From IMG/VR virus record IMGVR_UViG_3300044858_005681, positions 1 through 37,049 of that record: a stretch of DNA of 37,049 bases, one strand, 5' to 3'. The DNA is from a virus. The position numbers were made by a program, and so were the translations under genes. Of the stretch, positions 29,278 through 37,049 are shown piece by piece. Below the pieces are notes generated by a model, which saw only the letters and a list, made by a program, of their open reading frames with translations, had not been told where the DNA came from and ran no database searches. Position 1 is the first letter of the stretch, and each line of letters begins with the position of its first letter.

Positions 29278-32200
29278 TTATGTGCTGGCGCGGGCCAGGA
29301 TGGCTTCATTCTGCGCGGTCAGGCGCTTCAATTCAGTGAGAAGGCTTTTCAGCACTTCAGTTTGCGCCGTGCCGGTGCCGATGACGGCCAATTCCAGCCG
29401 ATCCGCGCCCGCAACCTGAGCCTCAAGCAGCGCGCCAAGGTTGGCCGGATCACTGCCAGGCGCAGCGGTGCGAAGTGTGCGGGAAACGTCCGCAACCAAT
29501 TCGGCGAAGCTGCCAGACACGCCCAGAAAGTCTTTGGCAATCGGCAAGGCAATCTGCGCCACGCGCGCAAATTCGGCCAATTCTTCCGGCGTGGCGCCAT
29601 CCATCAAGGGGCGCTGCGCCGCTGACAAGCTGGACAGCGCCGCGCCATAGCGCGCTTCAGGCGTTAGCCCGCCCAGGTCGCCAAGCGTAAGCTGTTCCAG
29701 CAGCCCTTGCGAAATGCCGCGCATCTGGTCGTCAAATTTCCGCATGACGGCAAGGCGTTCATCTGCGACAAGCTGCTCGATTTCCACCATGCGCCGCGCG
29801 AAATCCTGCCCGGCTTCGTCAAAGCCAAGATTGCGAAGCTGATCCCGAAAAACTCGGTTTTCTTGTTCGGCTGCTAAATCGAATTGGGTTAGCGCAACGC
29901 CGCGCGTGTCACCCGCAAGCGCCGCGCGCCGCGCGCCAAGGGTGCGGTCAATGATGTCCAAGTCCCGCGCGCGGTCGGCTTCAAGTTTTGCAGCACGCTC
30001 CGCGCGCTGCGCTGTCAGTCCGGCTTCAGATAGGCCAAGATCGCGCGCCTTGGTAATGGCTTCGTCATACGTCTTGGTCAGCGCTTCCATGGCGTCTGTG
30101 AAATTGCTTGTTTTTTCCACCGCCTTGCCAAGCGGTTCAAAAATCTGCGTGATAAAATCCGCCGCTTGCAGCGCTTGTTCCAGATTGCCGCCGCGCCCGG
30201 CAAGCGTGCCGAAAGCCGTCATCTGGTTTGCGTTACTGCTGCGAAGCTGGCCGACAAGGCTGGTCATGGACAATTCGCGCGGCGAGCCGGAAGCCTGGCC
30301 AAAGCCAATCGCCGCTTGCCCAGCGCCGGCAAAGGTCAGGCCGCGTGCGCTGGTTTGCGCGTTGATAGCGTCAAGCTGCTGTTGGACTGCTGCCCGCGCT
30401 GCGCCTTCGTCAAACCGCTTGCCACGCGCGCCGGTAATGGTCAGCATCCCGGCTTCATCAGTGCCAAGGAAGACATCACCGCCGGATCGTGCGGCCATGC
30501 CTTTTTTGGTTGGGCCAAATAGGCCGCCGATAGTGCCGCCGATTGCGCCGCCGACAACAGGCCCGAGCGGACCCAAAACAGGGATAAGCGCAAAGCCTGC
30601 CGCCGTGCCAATCGCCGCGCCGATAGCGCTACCTGCTGTTGGGTCAGCCGTGCCGCGCAAACTACCTGAAATGCTGCCGCCAGCCATACCCAGGCCGAAA
30701 CCTGCTGCGCCAGCGCCAAGAGCGCTGCCGACACTCATTCCCGGAAGTCCCACGGCTGCTGGTGTGGCTGGACCCATCATGCCGTTTGGCATGGCTGCGA
30801 GCGCGCTGTTTGTGGCACTCGCTTGCGCTGCGGACCCAAAGATCGGCTGCGCCAAAAAACTACTGACGCCAGCGCCAACACCGCCCAGGCCAAGCATTTC
30901 CATGAACCCACCACCGCCGCCGCCGGAAATGGATTGCCCGGCTTGCATCACTTGGCCGGGGCTGATCCCGGCGCCGGCCGCACCACCCTGCACACCACCA
31001 GGTTGAAATGCGCCGGAAAGCGTTGGCCGACTGGTGCCAAAGACAGCATTGGTGATGGGGGTTACTATGGCAAGCTTCGCCAAATCCGCAGCGATGCTGG
31101 CAATCACGGCCTTGGTCAGGCTTTGGAAATCCAGCGCGGCCTTGCCGCCCATGACGAAGGCGTTCACCAGGCCGGTGCCGATCCGGTCCATAGCGTTTTC
31201 GCCGATCTGCGCCAGGGCATCGCGGGACCGGCGGGCGAATTGTTCCGCCTGCCGCGCGGCCTGTTCCTGCGCTTCACGCGCGGCGCGCGCCGCGGGGTCC
31301 AGCGCGGCCAGGGCGCGGTTATATTGTTCCTGGGTGATGCGCGCGGCGCCCAAAGCGGCATCGAGGGCGAGCACCTGCTGCGCGTAGCGTTCTTGTTCCG
31401 TGGCGGCATTGCCGGCCAGCGAAATGCCGGATTGCACCAGGCGCTGATATTCGCGTTCAGCTTCGGTTAGCTCAGCGCGCGCAGAACGGGCTTCGCGCGT
31501 GGCGCGGGTGGCTTCGGGCTGGTTCAGAACGGAACCGACATTTTCCTGAGACGCCACATATTGGCCAGCGATTTGCTGACGCTCACGCTCCAACCGCGCT
31601 ATCACTTCTTCCCGGCGCGCCATTTCTGCGCGCAGGCGCTGAATTTCCGGGCTGGATTCTGCCCTTTCCCTGGTTCTGGCGATTTCGCGCTGGAGTATTT
31701 CTTCGCTATCAGGCGACAATGCCGCACCACCAAGGCCACGCCGCGCGGCGCTAATGCGCCCTTCCGTCAAACCAATACGGCGATCAATTTCACCTTGGAT
31801 ACTAGTGATTTCACCGCGCAGCGTTTCTTGCGAAAGCGCCACCTGCGCTTGCCGCGCAAAAATGGCCTCACCAGCCAAGCGCGCAGTCTTTTGGGCCGCC
31901 GTTTCAGTAAGGAGATTGTATTCCTTCAATAGTTCATTAGCACGATCCAGCGCAGTAGAATTTTCCCTATAACGCCCAGTCAAGGAATCCATCGCGCTTG
32001 TGAAGCTGGCGGTGATGCGCCCCCAGTTTTCGTAAATGGCATAAGCGGCAGTAGCCGCAGCCACCACCAAGCCAATCGTACCAGCCAAACCCGCACCACC
32101 ACGCAGCGCCCCGGCAAGCTGCACGGTTGAATTAGCAAGGCTTTCAAACTGGCGCTGCGCAGTAGCCAGATCACCATTGATCTGCCCCAACCCCGCGCGC

Positions 32201-32379
32201 AACGCATCGCCCGCCTGGCCGACCGCAGCCACACTCCGACTGGCAGCCTGCCCACCCGTTTCCAGGCGCCGCATGGCGGTATCACCCGCCTGGCCAAGCT
32301 GTTCCAGTTGCGCGCGCGCTTCCTGCGCACCTTCAAAGGAAAGCCGGATGGAAAGGCGCTGATCTGCGGAACCGCTCAT
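29278..32379 (-). CDS. Tape measure protein
   Basis: 1033 aa, the largest gene. N-terminal heptad-like region (FEGAQEARAQLEQLGQAG), a hydrophobic stretch at about 95-118 (GTIGLVVAAATAAYAIY), then long coiled coils with Arg/Glu-rich helices (ARSARAELTEAEREYQRLVQ). A Gly/Ala-rich block at about 560-650 (GSAIGAAIGTAAGFALIPVL, GGAIGGTIGGLFGPTKKG) is likely membrane-active. Lambda gpH-type tape measures set tail length and help DNA entry. With about 1.5 angstrom per residue the tail would be roughly 150 nm, so a siphovirus. Its position after the chaperones is standard. Confidence 0.93.
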   Translation of the reverse strand: MSGSADQRLSIRLSFEGAQEARAQLEQLGQAGDTAMRRLETGGQAASRSVAAVGQAGDALRAGLGQINGDLATAQRQFESLANSTVQLAGALRGGAGLAGTIGLVVAAATAAYAIYENWGRITASFTSAMDSLTGRYRENSTALDRANELLKEYNLLTETAAQKTARLAGEAIFARQAQVALSQETLRGEITSIQGEIDRRIGLTEGRISAARRGLGGAALSPDSEEILQREIARTRERAESSPEIQRLRAEMARREEVIARLERERQQIAGQYVASQENVGSVLNQPEATRATREARSARAELTEAEREYQRLVQSGISLAGNAATEQERYAQQVLALDAALGAARITQEQYNRALAALDPAARAAREAQEQAARQAEQFARRSRDALAQIGENAMDRIGTGLVNAFVMGGKAALDFQSLTKAVIASIAADLAKLAIVTPITNAVFGTSRPTLSGAFQPGGVQGGAAGAGISPGQVMQAGQSISGGGGGGFMEMLGLGGVGAGVSSFLAQPIFGSAAQASATNSALAAMPNGMMGPATPAAVGLPGMSVGSALGAGAAGFGLGMAGGSISGSLRGTADPTAGSAIGAAIGTAAGFALIPVLGPLGPVVGGAIGGTIGGLFGPTKKGMAARSGGDVFLGTDEAGMLTITGARGKRFDEGAARAAVQQQLDAINAQTSARGLTFAGAGQAAIGFGQASGSPRELSMTSLVGQLRSSNANQMTAFGTLAGRGGNLEQALQAADFITQIFEPLGKAVEKTSNFTDAMEALTKTYDEAITKARDLGLSEAGLTAQRAERAAKLEADRARDLDIIDRTLGARRAALAGDTRGVALTQFDLAAEQENRVFRDQLRNLGFDEAGQDFARRMVEIEQLVADERLAVMRKFDDQMRGISQGLLEQLTLGDLGGLTPEARYGAALSSLSAAQRPLMDGATPEELAEFARVAQIALPIAKDFLGVSGSFAELVADVSRTLRTAAPGSDPANLGALLEAQVAGADRLELAVIGTGTAQTEVLKSLLTELKRLTAQNEAILARAST

Positions 32380-33107
32380 GCCAATCTTCCTGCTATTGCT
32401 GCATTCACTTCACGTTTCACCGCCTGCTTCGCGGCTGCCGCCGGGCCAGCAATGTCCAACAATTTCCGCCCCACCACCTGGCGGCGCAGCGCGAAAAGCG
32501 GCAGCGGCTTTTTCTGATCCGGCGCGACAAACACTGCCGTCAGGCCTTCGCCCTTTTTCGCCTTCATAATCACGATGCGGCGGCCTTCGATCGGCGCATT
32601 GCGCCCCTTGGGCTTCGCCTTGGCTACGCGCGGGCCGCGCTTGCCATGCGTGGCGGAAACCACCACCGCGCGCAGCTTTTTGGCCGCCGCGTCAATTTCC
32701 GAAACCTTGCGCAGCGCGCCCGCCGGCACCGTGCCGCCCTTACGGCTTTTCCGCGAATAGCCAAGGCCAAGATGAATGGCGGCCTTCAGGGCAATCACCA
32801 CATATTGCTTGCGCCCGGCGCGCATGATGCGGTTTTCATCAAAGGCGCGGTGCAGGATGGTGCTTTTGGAATACACTACCGCCGCCGGGTCCAGATTCAG
32901 CTTCGATCGGCGCTTGGGGAATTTGTCCAAGCGCCAGGCCTTTTCCAGCCCTTCCCCAAGATTGGCGCGGCGCACTTGGGCGCGCAGCTCCGCCTGCAGC
33001 ACTTCACCCGTGCGGTGAATGCCATCGCGCAAACCAGACGCGAGAATTTCCTGGCGCTGCTTGATTTCATCGGAAATAAGCTTGTCCACCTTGGCCAGGA
33101 TTCTCAT
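32376..33107 (-). CDS. DUF6441-like tail protein
   Basis: 243 aa, very basic. Characteristic pieces: GLRDGIHRTGEVLQAELRAQ, GLEKAWRLDKFPK, VYSKSTILHRAFDENRIMRA and KKGEGLTAVFVAPDQKKPLP. This corresponds to the DUF6441 family encoded between tail chaperones and tape measure in many prophages; a minor tail or tail-completion role is likely. ATGA overlaps on both sides. Confidence 0.7.
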   Translation of the reverse strand: MRILAKVDKLISDEIKQRQEILASGLRDGIHRTGEVLQAELRAQVRRANLGEGLEKAWRLDKFPKRRSKLNLDPAAVVYSKSTILHRAFDENRIMRAGRKQYVVIALKAAIHLGLGYSRKSRKGGTVPAGALRKVSEIDAAAKKLRAVVVSATHGKRGPRVAKAKPKGRNAPIEGRRIVIMKAKKGEGLTAVFVAPDQKKPLPLFALRRQVVGRKLLDIAGPAAAAKQAVKREVNAAIAGRLA

Positions 33108-33412
33108 TCACCACCCCTTCGCCGTTTCTTCGCCGCTTCCAGTTCCGCTTCAATGCCGCCCAAGCTGCGGAAGGCATCGAAAACCCAGGCAGCCTGGTCC
33201 GCCACGCCGCCCGCATCCGGCCAGGCGGTATACCCACCCATGCCGGCACGGCAGGCGAACCAAAGCTGCACAAATTCAATGAATGCCCGCGGCGTGGTGA
33301 TGCGCGGGTTTTCTGCCACTTCTTCATCGCCGATCAGAAACGCGCCCCCATCGGAAGCGTATCGGCCTTCGCCAGCGCCAATGCCGTGAAGTGCGGCAAG
33401 GGCGCCCCTTAG
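33104..33412 (-). CDS. Tail assembly chaperone GT extension (made by -1 frameshift)
   Basis: The frame from 33412 to 33104 has no stop and is the -1 frame of the chaperone G gene beginning at its slippery site. It encodes about 102 residues, among them ENPRITTPRAFIEFVQLWFA and YTAWPDAGGVADQAAWVFDA, then a basic end. An internal GTG at 33319 could start a shorter 71-aa form. By analogy with lambda gpG-gpGT, the fused form links the tail tube subunits to the tape measure during tail assembly and is absent from virions. Organisation and slippery heptamer make this convincing. Confidence 0.8.
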   Translation of the reverse strand, partial: LRGALAALHGIGAGEGRYASDGGAFLIGDEEVAENPRITTPRAFIEFVQLWFACRAGMGGYTAWPDAGGVADQAAWVFDAFRSLGGIEAELEAAKKRRRGGE

Positions 33413-33966
33413 TTTTTTTCCTGCGCCTTGGTTACCTGCATCAGGTCAATCGCGGCACCGGCGATGATGGACAGGTCTTCTTCGCCGCATTCTTCCAGCA
33501 ATTCATCCGGCACCAGGCCGCGCACGCGCTGGAAGGGGGGCAGCAGATCAGATTGCCAGCCGCGCAGCGCGTGCCGCGCGGTCACCAGCGGCATCAGCGA
33601 AAACCAACGCACCTGGTCCGCCAACATGGCGGCATAGGCGGGCACCGCGCGCGCGGCGGATTCCATGACGCGCAGCGCATCTTCATCGGCCTTGGCCATG
33701 GGTTCCGCGCCATCAACCTGCGCCGCTTCAGCGCGGGCAATCACCGCCAGCAAATCAGCCAGGTTATCCGGCGCCAATTCCTTCATGGCGCTGGCCAGGC
33801 CTTCCAGCAATTCAGACCGCATGGGCAAGCGGCAGCCTTCGCGCGCCATATCCGCGCGGTAGGCCGCGCGTTCGCGGATGGTAAGCGGTGCCACTTCATA
33901 AATGCCGCGCTTGCCATCCACCTTGCGGATGGATCGGCGGGACAAAACAGGTTCTTCGGTTTTCAT
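33409..33966 (-). CDS. Tail assembly chaperone G
   Basis: 185 aa in the unshifted frame, ending ...VTKAQEKN at TAA 33411-33409. N-terminus RRSIRKVDGKRGIYEVAPLT, a helical middle (SELLEGLASAMKELAPDNLA) and an acidic end (ECGEEDLSIIAGAAIDLMQV). It occupies the gpG slot between the tail tube protein and the tape measure. The last sense codons GAA-AAA-AAC contain the heptamer A AAA AAC, giving a minority frameshift product with the GT extension. Confidence 0.8.
   Translation of the reverse strand: MKTEEPVLSRRSIRKVDGKRGIYEVAPLTIRERAAYRADMAREGCRLPMRSELLEGLASAMKELAPDNLADLLAVIARAEAAQVDGAEPMAKADEDALRVMESAARAVPAYAAMLADQVRWFSLMPLVTARHALRGWQSDLLPPFQRVRGLVPDELLEECGEEDLSIIAGAAIDLMQVTKAQEKN
33412..33418 (-). 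other. -1 programmed frameshift site A AAA AAC
   Basis: Read on the minus strand from 33418: A AAA AAC, an X XXY YYZ heptamer in the zero frame of chaperone G, immediately followed by TAA. A small hairpin AAGGG-GCG-CCCTT starts 2 nt after it and might stimulate slippage. The -1 frame is open into the GT extension. Confidence 0.85.
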
Positions 33967-33995
33967 GGTGATCCCTTGTCGGAGGGGTTTGGGGT

Positions 33996-34021
33996 GGCGC
34001 AGGGGCCGACACCCCTGCGCC
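33996..34021. other. 10-bp hairpin between chaperone G and tail tube genes
   Basis: GGCGCAGGGG-6 nt-CCCCTGCGCC, a perfect 10-bp stem between the tail tube stop (34093) and the chaperone start (33966). There is no T-run after it on the minus strand, so it would be an attenuator or message-stability element rather than a full terminator. It could lower chaperone levels relative to the abundant tube protein. A second small hairpin (GTTCCG/CGGAAC) lies nearer the tube stop. Confidence 0.55.
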
Positions 34022-34092
34022 GATGCAACGCGCGCCGCGCCGGCAGAAAACGCAGCGCGCGCGGCCTTGTTCCGCTGTCGGACGGAACCGGA

Positions 34093-35274
34093 TTAGAAGG
34101 CGGTCAGGAACACCGTGGCATCAGGACCTTCAGCCTCAAAGCTGATGGTATCCACAACCAAGCCACCCCGCTGACCAGGGTTCATGGCGGTGGCACGGAC
34201 GGAAGGCAGCACAATAGCGAAGCGGTTTCCGGGGGTGCTGCCAAGGATGGCACCAAGGCTCATGTTAATGCCGTTGCGGAAATTGTTGAAGCGCGGGATG
34301 GAAACCGTAGTATCCATTAACGGATCAATGCTGCCAACCACATTGCGCGAAACCGGAACGGCCGGATCATAACCTTCTGCAGCTTCCGGATTTTCAGGGA
34401 GTACCGTGTTGACCCCCGCCTGCACTGAAAAACGCCCCACACGCGCAACGGCACCAGCTAAGCGGCAAGCACCAGCCACAAAACGCGGGGCGGTCGGGCG
34501 GGCTACGGTGTTCCAGCCGACAGGCATCGAAACATTCTCCACCGTTGGCACAAAACTCCCCATAAAGTCAAAGGAAAGGAAGCCAATCCCGCCTGTGGTC
34601 AACTCAAGGGACCAGGTGCCCAAGCAGCCCGTAAAGCGCCAGCGCATACCATCCTGATAAGCATAGATAGTGCAGGTCTTGAACACCGCTTCATCGCTGG
34701 TTGGGCTATAGCGCTGGTTGATCGGGATTTGCGCGGTTTGCGTAGTGGTGAAGGTGGTGCTGACAGTATGGATCAGCGAAGCCACGCGGCCTGTGGTGTA
34801 ATCCGCAATGGCACTCAGCGCCGGCTGATCGCCCGTAATGGCGCCCAGCGCCAGCGGCATCCCGCGATATTGCTGCGCCGTGCTGCCGAAGGTGGCGCCG
34901 AGCGTCACGGCCGAAGCGCCGCCAGCCGTCAGCGCAAGCGGGCTGGCGGGCACGGCGGCGGCGGTCAGTGTTTCCTGCATGGTGGCGCATTGCATCAGCC
35001 GAGCCCATTCCGGCGCGGTGCCAACCGTGCCGGAACCACGCAGCGGAACCGTCAAACGCAAGCGTGCGCGCATACCGCCGACAATGGACGCAGCAGGGTC
35101 CAAACTGCCTGTCATTACAGGGTTTGGCACTGCGGTTTGATCAAATTGAATTTCTCCATTTGTCTCAAGGTAGTCCGCATTTGCCGGCGTCCCGGCAATT
35201 GCGTCAGTACCAGGGGTGGATTCAATCTTGACGGCGATCGCCGCAAAACGCTGACGCACCAGATTCGTGCTCAT
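34093..35274 (-). CDS. Major tail tube protein
   Basis: 393 aa, matching the larger phage tail-tube family. N-terminus STNLVRQRFAAIAVKIESTP, then GTDAIAGTPANADYLETNGE and PAASIVGGMRARLRLTVPLR with GSGTVGTAPEWARLM. The middle has YAYQDGMRWRFTGCLGTWSL and GGIGFLSFDFMGSFV; the C-terminus ISFEAEGPDATVFL. These beta-barrel subunits stack into the tail tube. Extra Thr/Ala-rich domains may decorate the surface. It is followed by a strong hairpin, fitting its need for high expression. Confidence 0.9.
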   Translation of the reverse strand: MSTNLVRQRFAAIAVKIESTPGTDAIAGTPANADYLETNGEIQFDQTAVPNPVMTGSLDPAASIVGGMRARLRLTVPLRGSGTVGTAPEWARLMQCATMQETLTAAAVPASPLALTAGGASAVTLGATFGSTAQQYRGMPLALGAITGDQPALSAIADYTTGRVASLIHTVSTTFTTTQTAQIPINQRYSPTSDEAVFKTCTIYAYQDGMRWRFTGCLGTWSLELTTGGIGFLSFDFMGSFVPTVENVSMPVGWNTVARPTAPRFVAGACRLAGAVARVGRFSVQAGVNTVLPENPEAAEGYDPAVPVSRNVVGSIDPLMDTTVSIPRFNNFRNGINMSLGAILGSTPGNRFAIVLPSVRATAMNPGQRGGLVVDTISFEAEGPDATVFLTAF

Positions 35275-35286
35275 GTTTGATCCTTT

Positions 35287-35730
35287 CTAGGGAGCGTAAG
35301 GGCTGGCCGCCGGCGTCATTGCCAAGGCCTCAAAGCTTGCGTTGAATTCACCCGCCGGAGCGGCTGATTCTTCAATGCTGTAAAGTTCAAACTCCGCGCC
35401 GGTGATGTTCGGCTGGATGGTGGCGGGGCCCAAATCATAATCCTGCAGCGCGGCCACCAGGCGCGCATGCAGCGCGGAAAGCGCCTGTTCCGCCGCCAGA
35501 TCAGTCGCGGCGGTAATGTAGCCAGCCACGGTAAAGCCAATGCGCCATTGGGTTTCACCGAAGGACATATCCTCATCGGCATCCATGCCGGTGCCGGTGA
35601 TGATCACCGCTGGGCATTGGCGCGGATCAAGCGGCGCGCGATGGGCGCGCAGCACCGTCACGCCGGAAAGCTCTGCCTTCAGCCGCGCGGCTACGGCGGC
35701 CAGCACGGCTTCACGAATGGGGGTGGGCAT
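35287..35730 (-). CDS. Tail terminator, gpU-like
   Basis: 147 aa: helix-rich N-terminus (REAVLAAVAARLKAEL), VLRAHRAPLDPRQCPAVIIT, then WRIGFTVAGYITAATDLAAE and LVAALQDYDLGPATIQPNI, ending with beta strands (GEFNASFEALAM). The alpha/beta layout and position between the head-tail adaptor and tail tube genes are those of gpU-type terminators that cap the tail. TCA/ATG overlap with the adaptor. Confidence 0.75.
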   Translation of the reverse strand: MPTPIREAVLAAVAARLKAELSGVTVLRAHRAPLDPRQCPAVIITGTGMDADEDMSFGETQWRIGFTVAGYITAATDLAAEQALSALHARLVAALQDYDLGPATIQPNITGAEFELYSIEESAAPAGEFNASFEALAMTPAASPYAP

Positions 35731-36056
35731 CAGGCTTCTTCCGCCAGCATCAGGCGCCAGGTCAAGCGCAGATCATCACGTTCCGCTGATTCCACGCGGA
35801 AGGTCTCATCACCCATCACCAGCAGATCGCCGGGCGAAGGCTGCGTGGGCACATCGGCCACCAGCACATCCACCACGCAGGCGGGCTGCAGGCTACCCAT
35901 GCCACCGGCCGGGCCAAAGGCTGGCGCGATGGGGGCGGAACGGATTACGCGCAGCGCCTGGCCGGGCCCGGCGCCGCCGGCGTAATAGGTCGCCGCTTCG
36001 GACAGGTTTTGATCCGCATGCAACACGGCGGCTGCGGCGGAAAATGCGTTTGACAT
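35730..36056 (-). CDS. Head-tail adaptor (gpFII-like stopper)
   Basis: 108 aa. After a helical start come strands with ALRVIRSAP, CVVDVLVADVP, PSPGDLLVMGDETFRVESAE and DDLRLTWRLML. This beta-barrel pattern (SGDxxxxxGExFxV) is typical of small phage head-tail adaptors/stoppers. It binds below the portal-joiner ring to connect the tail. A hairpin precedes its start codon at 36065-36088. Confidence 0.72.
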   Translation of the reverse strand: MSNAFSAAAAVLHADQNLSEAATYYAGGAGPGQALRVIRSAPIAPAFGPAGGMGSLQPACVVDVLVADVPTQPSPGDLLVMGDETFRVESAERDDLRLTWRLMLAEEA

Positions 36057-36064
36057 GGAGAAGC

Positions 36065-36088
36065 CCGGGGCGGGCTATGCCGCCCCGG
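36065..36088. other. 9-bp hairpin before the adaptor gene
   Basis: CCGGGGCGG-GCTATG-CCGCCCCGG, a perfect stem filling the 39-nt gap between the DUF2190 stop and the adaptor start. It ends 9 nt before the ATG (36056) where a ribosome site would lie, and no T-run follows. It may dampen readthrough or translation of the adaptor. Confidence 0.5.
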
Positions 36089-36095
36089 TTCAGCC

Positions 36096-36443
36096 TTAGG
36101 CAGCCGTAGCGTTCGGGCGGCCCAAGCGCACCAGGATTTCCGTGGCACCAGAAGCATAGTTGCCCGGCCCAACCGCCCAGCCAATGCAGTTATTGCTGGT
36201 CGTTGTGGTGGTCACGTTGCCGTTGGTATTGTCCCAGAACACCCGCACACCTTCATTGATGGCGCCGCTTGCCTTGGGCAAACGGAACACGCCTTCGGTC
36301 ATGATGGCGACAGGCGCGCCAGACGCGGCGGAATGCACTGCCACGCCAAACATCAAGCCGACCAACACGCCAGCGCCGGAAGCCACCGTAGCCGGCGCCG
36401 TAACGGTGATCACATCAGAATCACCCACCTTGTTCGTAGCCAT
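36096..36443 (-). CDS. DUF2190 capsid decoration/cement protein
   Basis: 115 aa, AAAGGGGT before ATG 36443. DUF2190 signature: VGDSDVITVTAPATVASGAG, VLVGLMFGVAVHSAASGAP, EGVFRLPKASGAINEGVRVF and CIGWAVGPGNYASGATEILV followed by RLGR. Such proteins stabilise or decorate capsids of Mu-like and lambda-like phages and lie immediately after the capsid gene, as here. Confidence 0.88.
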   Translation of the reverse strand: MATNKVGDSDVITVTAPATVASGAGVLVGLMFGVAVHSAASGAPVAIMTEGVFRLPKASGAINEGVRVFWDNTNGNVTTTTTSNNCIGWAVGPGNYASGATEILVRLGRPNATAA

Positions 36444-36477
36444 GGGATAAACCCCTTTCGATCGAATGAATGGAAGG

Positions 36478-36505
36478 AAAAGCGGGCGGCATTTCAGCCA
36501 CCCGC
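36478..36505 (-). terminator. Terminator-like hairpin after the capsid gene
   Basis: On the minus strand GCGGGTGGC-TGAAAT-GCCGCCCGC (one G-T pair) is followed by TTTT (36481-36478), 6 nt past the capsid stop. The T-run is short, so partial termination is likely; it would favour capsid over downstream tail genes. Confidence 0.55.
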
Positions 36506-36511
36506 ATCAAA

Positions 36512-37049
36512 TCAGCCCAGGTTCGCGGCCATGGCGCGCGGCTGCACCGCCGCCGCGCCGAAATCAAACACCACGCGGAAGGTCATGCCGCTGTAGCGGA
36601 TGTCTTCAGCGCTGGTGATGGTGGGCGCGCGCTGGCCTTGGAGATAGGCGATTTCCACGCCGCGAATATCGCCGCGGCACAGGTAGTAGGGATCATTCCC
36701 GGTATCCAGGAAGGGCTCCATGACCAGTGAAGTGCTGGTGCGGTAAGCATCGGGCAGAACCGCGCCAGTCGCGGTCGGCACAATGCGGTTGCCCAGCAGC
36801 TCCAGCGCCGTGTCTTCTTCATCCGGGCCGACCAGCAGCACCATGGAAGAAGGCGGCGGCAGCGGCGCTGCGCTTTCACCGGCGCGGGCGGGGCTGGTTT
36901 GCTTGGTCAGCAGCGCGCGTAGCTCAGAGAAAGTGCCGGCGGCCAAGGCGCCAGCGGTGCCCAGGTTATTACGGCCAGCCGCGAACAGCGCCGTAGCGCC
37001 ACCCGCTGGCCAGTTGGCATTGGCGGTCAGGATGCCGAACACCACGCGG
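36512..37049 (-). CDS. Major capsid domain, C-terminal part (continues from position 1 across the circle)
   Basis: The frame is open from the window end to TGA 36514-36512, giving about 178 residues without an initiation site of its own (the nearest GTG at 37045 is internal). It matches the end of Mu-like capsids: VVFGILTANANW, ATALFAAGRNNLGTAG, FSELRALLTKQTS, SMVLLVGPDEEDTALELLGN, DPYYLCRGDIRGVEIAYLQG and GMTFRVVFDFGAAAVQPR. Together with 1-1440 it makes one protease/capsid polyprotein of about 660 residues plus the missing piece. Confidence 0.9.
   Translation of the reverse strand, partial: RVVFGILTANANWPAGGATALFAAGRNNLGTAGALAAGTFSELRALLTKQTSPARAGESAAPLPPPSSMVLLVGPDEEDTALELLGNRIVPTATGAVLPDAYRTSTSLVMEPFLDTGNDPYYLCRGDIRGVEIAYLQGQRAPTITSAEDIRYSGMTFRVVFDFGAAAVQPRAMAANLG

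Noticed and set aside
29906-31006. 366-aa plus-strand ORF opposite the tape measure gene
   Set aside because: Mirror frame of the Ala/Gly-rich tape-measure region; Pro/Ala/Ser low complexity.
1-37049. Integrated prophage within a bacterial chromosome
   Set aside because: No bacterial housekeeping genes and no second att site were seen; phage genes lie on both sides of attP, and both ends fall in one phage gene.

Overview
The window is a nearly complete genome of a temperate siphovirus-like phage, in circularly permuted or circular form. The host is most likely an alphaproteobacterium. The DNA is G+C-rich, the phage carries a GcrA-family regulator (a family confined to Alphaproteobacteria), and several protein families resemble those of Acetobacteraceae/Rhodospirillales prophages. 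The host genus is an inference. No bacterial chromosomal gene was seen. The integrase-proximal attachment site is a single internal attP containing the 3' half of a tRNA-Met(CAT) gene, with phage genes on both sides. The two window ends are two parts of one gene, a ClpP-type protease/major capsid fusion read leftward off position 1 and resumed at 37049. The ends do not join in frame, and by comparison with the capsid family about 50 nt seem to be missing at the junction.

Layout, following the circle on the minus strand: the head module lies at 5770 to 1 (small terminase, GpA-type large terminase, gpW-like joiner, lambda-type portal, protease/capsid). It continues from 37049 to 35287 (capsid C-terminus, DUF2190 capsid protein, head-tail adaptor, tail terminator). 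The tail module follows at 35274 to 20374: tail tube protein, G and G-T chaperones joined by a -1 frameshift at A AAA AAC, DUF6441 protein, 1033-aa tape measure, fibre, tail-tip proteins, a 713-aa structural protein, a 22-aa-repeat protein and a fibre-tail adaptor. The lysis module is at 20371 to 17775: XhlA-like protein, holin, a DNA methyltransferase broken at a C8 tract, nested i-spanin and o-spanin, and a GH19 endolysin. An intrinsic terminator at 24327-24358 divides the tail genes.

The control region is at 5771-17774. A leftward operon (10861 to 6969) encodes a CII-like regulator, two very small proteins, a GcrA homologue, three unrecognised proteins and an AAA-type helicase. Twelve TTCACACC/GGTGTGAA octamers downstream of it form two iteron-like arrays that look like a replication origin. 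Facing the operon is a tandem pair of paralogous two-TM membrane proteins (10964-11824). A short Cro-like gene (leftward) and an XRE repressor-like gene (rightward) flank a promoter/operator. The same 15-bp operator recurs in an equivalent promoter at 12581-12608, which should drive a gapless rightward operon of small proteins ending in excisionase and integrase.

Working model (inference): an XRE regulator binds the shared 15-mer operators and shuts both promoters in the lysogen. On induction, the CII/GcrA/helicase operon replicates the genome and a DUF6456-like protein next to the terminase may help switch on the late leftward transcript. The GcrA homologue and the methyltransferase point to methylation-linked transcription control.
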